Source: Methanobacteriota archaeon (GTDB lineage Archaea > Hydrothermarchaeota > Hydrothermarchaeia > Hydrothermarchaeales > BMS3B). Taken from it: 7,970 bases of DNA. Made by a program: the position numbers and the translations under genes. The stretch covers positions 1 through 7,970 of the forward strand of contig QIGD01000065.1 in assembly GCA_003229935.1 (NCBI GenBank). The letters are read 5' to 3'. Positions 5,584 through 7,970 of the stretch are shown in pieces (the first letter of the stretch is position 1; every line of letters starts with the position of its first letter). The notes beneath the pieces were generated by a model. It saw only the letters and a list, made by a program, of their open reading frames with translations, made no database searches and had not been told where the DNA came from.

Positions 5584-5670
5584 TCAAATCTGGGCAAAGA
5601 TACCTACCTCCTTCAGGGGTGGGCGGAATTGCCCTATTTCACCTATTTTAAAATTGTATTCCTTTCCCAT
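5584..5670 (-). CDS. Possible 28-aa leader peptide upstream of the HEAT gene
   Basis: A minus-strand mini-ORF starts at ATG 5670 (MGKEYNFKIGEIG) and ends in TGA 5584-5586. That stop overlaps ATG 5584 of the longer HEAT reading frame as TGATG, the classical coupling arrangement. The strong string GGAGGTAGGT lies inside its 3' half. Its own ribosome binding site is weak (GTTGGT). The peptide may be translated, with its stop feeding ribosomes to the HEAT gene, or the frame may be chance over 29 codons. I recognise no family. Confidence 0.3.
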   Translation of the reverse strand: MGKEYNFKIGEIGQFRPPLKEVGIFAQI

Positions 5671-5717
5671 ATTTTACCAACTCAACTTTCTTAACTCTAC
5701 TTGACAAGTTTTCACTT

Positions 5718-5755
5718 TGAGATATAAAAACCTGCCTGAGATATAGAAACCTGCC
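5718..5755. repeat. Tandem 19-bp repeat carrying TATA-like boxes
   Basis: TGAGATATAAAAACCTGCC (5718-5736) is followed directly by TGAGATATAGAAACCTGCC (5737-5755), with one mismatch. Read on the minus strand, each unit contains GGTTTNTATATCTCA, close to an archaeal TATA box, so the unit may be a duplicated promoter for the HEAT gene with a leader of about 145 nt or less. It may also mark the edge of the neighbouring IS relic. Confidence 0.5.
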
Positions 5756-5788
5756 GTTATTTTTCAATGGTTGTCCCTATTTTCCCCG

Positions 5789-7073
5789 TTAGGTTGTCAT
5801 TTCCCAGTTTGGGAATACGCTTTGAGTCTCAGCTATTTCCTCGTAGATAGCAGTTTTCCCCCTATTCCCAGACAGGTCGGCAAGCCTTTCCACCAGCTCC
5901 TCCTTGGAGCTTGCAGAATCAAAGATGTTTTGAAGGGAAATGAGCATCTCGATGAAGTATACCAGCTTGGTCTCGTCAAGGATATCTCCTATTTTCATCT
6001 CCTTCATAACAGTCTTAAAATCCTTACCGGTCACCTTTGTGATAATGACAATAGTTCAGGCGAGAAAGGAGAGTTACATGAACCGTTCAATGGCCTTTTT
6101 ATCCATCATCTGGTATTCCTTGAAGCCAAACTTCTGATTTGCCTCACGGTGTGCTAGTTCGATACTCCAGTGATTCCCATAGGTCTCAAGGACTTCTTCC
6201 ATTTTCAAGCCAATGTCAGTGCTTATATAAAAATTCGGTTTTTTGTCCTTTCCCTTTCTGGAGATAACGAGTTTGACATCTCAGAGACTAGGAATCTTCA
6301 CTATCTGCTCACATGCAAGGTAGACCTTCTCTTTCCTTCGAACCTTGATTTTGATCTTGTGGTACTCCACAGTATCCACCAGTTCAGAGACGTTTACATC
6401 TCCATCGATTTTCTTGTTGCTTTTTAGCTGGCAGACCACTTAGTGTCCTAACTCAAGGGTGTCTGGAATCATTTCTGAGGAGTACCACCAGCTGTCGAAG
6501 ATGATAGATATAAAGTTTCACACCTTCGGGCACATGGAGTGGTTCTATCAAGTCAATGTAGGCTATCTCTGGTTTTGTGTGGAACACCTCACCCTCCATG
6601 ACTTCGGCAGTCTCTTCTTTCAGGTACATCCTGGCCTTGTGAGGTATATATCATCATCAACCTGTAGACAGGTGACAAAGTTGTTGCCGTTTATATATCT
6701 GCCTTTGGCGTGGTCAAAGAACTTATCCACACCATCTGTTTTGTTTCCCTTTTTTTCCACATAGGTGTCATCTATGACCAGAAGAAGCTTGTCCTCACTA
6801 GAAAGCCCAGCCTCTTTGAAGAACAGGTCTGCTTTACACTGGGCTACTGCATCCTCGTCCCCACTTAGCCTCATTGAAAAAGTACTCAGAAGCCGTCCTA
6901 GATTTCCCACTGGAAATACTTTTGTGCGACCTTCTCACCATCCTAGACCTTTCTGTTGTGATTATAGCACCGGTAAGCTGGGTAAAAGATTTGTAACTCG
7001 GTTTGGTGAATTCATCCCTGAATTCTCCAAACACGGGTTTAAGTTTTACCGGTACTCCTACAACTTTGAACAT
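5789..7073 (-). pseudogene. IS4/IS701-like DDE transposase, heavily degraded
   Basis: An almost full-length transposase of about 420 residues can be rebuilt across frames. It starts at ATG 7073 (MFKVVGVPVKL). An extra G in the C4 run 6859-6862 shifts the frame after FFNEAKW. The next frame gives LLLVIDDTYVEKKG (first catalytic Asp), DKFFDHAKGRYINGN and TCLQVDDDIYL. A second shift near 6636-6643 restores ARMYLKEETAEVMEGEVFHT, and a 4-base GATA duplication at 6503-6510 breaks LYIIFDSWWYSSEMI (second Asp). The rest reads through four stops (6440, 6281, 6074, 6056) with YGNHWSIELAHREANQKFGF (catalytic Glu) and ends SVFPNWEMTT (TAA 5789). All three catalytic residues remain, but seven lesions make it inactive. 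The exact IS family is uncertain; terminal repeats were not identified. Confidence 0.85.
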
Positions 7074-7151
7074 TAATAGTTAAAGGTTTAACGGTGGTTA
7101 TATGAAGGTTCGATGAGAGCGTGGGCAAAGTGAAAAATAAACCACAGGAAA

Positions 7152-7374
7152 AAAGTTGTCAACTAGAGTATAATTATTGAAAATGCTTCCTTCTGGGTCT
7201 CTAAGGATGAAAAAAGCTGATTGATTCTGGTGAAGATAGACACCAAGAGAACTTTCACATGGTGTTTTGAATGTGGAGTATACATTAGGAAAGAACTTCA
7301 GAAGAGAGTGCGATATAAGTCTGCGAGATGTGAACATTGCAATTAATATCTTAAAAAAGCACCGTAAATGGTGA
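7152..7374 (+). pseudogene. tnpB: Second TnpB (IS1341-type) C-terminal relic
   Basis: A different, more decayed TnpB tail. One frame reads SIIIENASFWVSKDEKS, then TGA 7218-7220, then LILVKIDTKRTFTWCFECG with the first zinc-ribbon CxxC (7263-7274). These match the family's DASF, L(I/V)xVxP and CxxCG landmarks. After a shift near 7310, another frame gives SLRDVNIAINILKKH, the RuvC-III D-x-N motif, here with Asp kept, and ends at TGA 7372-7374. The second Cys pair is lost. Decayed tail sequence continues to about 7460, including MKAGESF-like codons resembling the common MKQExxSF ending. It is not a copy of the 3407 relic: their zinc-ribbon sequences differ. It cannot make a functional nuclease. 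Confidence 0.72.
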
Positions 7375-7485
7375 GGTAGAGAGGCTCGAATTAAAGTTTG
7401 TTGTGGGTTATATTCACCGCTGTGTCATAGTGTGAACCTGATATGAAAGCAGGAGAATCGTTTCATTATGTATATATAGTCTAAC

Positions 7486-7968
7486 TCAATTCCTCACAAT
7501 ATCCATAAAATTTCCGAGCTCTAAAATCAAATAGCTTCTCATATCATCTTTGAATTCAAGCCCTAAGGGGAGTATGTCAAGCTCTTTTTTTTTCAGAAGT
7601 ACAGTGTCTCTTGCCCATGTGTTTTTCCTTTTTTCAACCTCATTCGATAAGAATTCAGAACTCACAATACAGTAAAGTTTTCTGTGTCTGTAGAAAGAGA
7701 AAACTACAAGAGGAATCTCCTCATCTTCTGCCTCATACTCAATTTTCTCAAGACTTTCTCTTTTTATTTTTATCATTTCCTTTGATATTGTATATTTTGC
7801 GTCAATTCTAAGTTTTAAATTATCTTCTTTTGCTATTATATCCCCTTTAATTGCACTGGATGCCCCACTCACAGGAACCCTGTGTGCTTTAAAGCCGAGA
7901 TTGATAAAAAAATCTCTAATACGGTACTCAAACTTCTTCCAGCTTTGCATGTTTTTAACTTTAATCAC
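7486..7968 (-). CDS. PD-(D/E)XK nuclease resembling archaeal Holliday junction resolvase
   Basis: A protein of about 160 residues with the Hjc-like layout: KKFEYRIRDFF with E14, GFKAHRVPVSGASS (R30, S34-G35), KGDIIA (D43) and LRIDAKYT (D56-A57-K58, the D/E-x-K element). In Hjc these residues bind metal and cut four-way DNA junctions in recombination repair. Here D-A-K replaces the usual E-C/V-K, and the protein is somewhat longer than Hjc, usually about 120-140. A related house-cleaning or mobile-element nuclease is therefore possible. The listed start is GTG 7968, two bases from the window edge, so the gene could extend further. ATG 7950 (MQSWKKFEYR) is an equally good start. The gene ends in TGA 7486 and looks intact; it faces the second TnpB relic tail to tail. 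Confidence 0.72.
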   Translation of the reverse strand: MIKVKNMQSWKKFEYRIRDFFINLGFKAHRVPVSGASSAIKGDIIAKEDNLKLRIDAKYTISKEMIKIKRESLEKIEYEAEDEEIPLVVFSFYRHRKLYCIVSSEFLSNEVEKRKNTWARDTVLLKKKELDILPLGLEFKDDMRSYLILELGNFMDIVRN

Positions 7969-7970
7969 TA

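Noticed and set aside
1..7970. CRISPR array, toxin-antitoxin pair, tRNA
   Set aside because: No regularly spaced repeats beyond the two-unit 19-mer, no paired small ORFs with known toxin motifs, and no cloverleaf with a GTTCRANNC-type arm was found by eye.

Overview
The window looks archaeal and most likely euryarchaeal. Promoter-like sequences have archaeal TATA boxes upstream of GGAG/GGTGAT-type ribosome binding sites. The relics belong to insertion-sequence families common in archaea, and a small PD-(D/E)XK nuclease resembling archaeal Holliday junction resolvases lies at the right edge. I cannot place it more precisely; the relics recall methanogen/ANME-type genomes, but that is inference from memory.

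Layout. 1-390 holds an unrecognised C-terminal fragment and a frameshifted IS630-family transposase C-terminus. 537-860 holds, on the minus strand, a 48-residue Cys- and Met-rich small protein gene with its own promoter. 833-1415 is mostly debris plus one terminator-like hairpin. 1416-2139 is a broken zinc-ribbon transposase missing its catalytic middle. 2369-3166 is a second copy of the small gene's promoter module, in opposite orientation. It is interrupted by a roughly 50-nt tandem hairpin of IS200/IS605 type, and drives an unrecognised 166-residue protein followed by a terminator-like hairpin. 3407-3865 is the C-terminus of a TnpB whose third RuvC motif carries Asp-to-Asn.

The stable part is 3713-5670 on the minus strand. 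A possible 28-residue leader ORF is followed by a HEAT-repeat protein and then by a full-length FAD/NAD disulfide oxidoreductase of the dihydrolipoamide dehydrogenase class. 5789-7073 is a heavily mutated IS4/IS701-like DDE transposase on the minus strand. 7152-7374 is a second, independent TnpB C-terminal relic. 7486-7968 is the nuclease gene.

The window is therefore an IS graveyard, with at least five transposon-gene relics from four families, around a small conserved gene block. The most interesting signal is not a classical operon. It is a promoter-leader module of about 170 bp present twice in inverted orientation, in front of two unrelated unrecognised genes, with one copy carrying an inserted double hairpin in its 5' leader. 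I see no CRISPR array, tRNA or rRNA.
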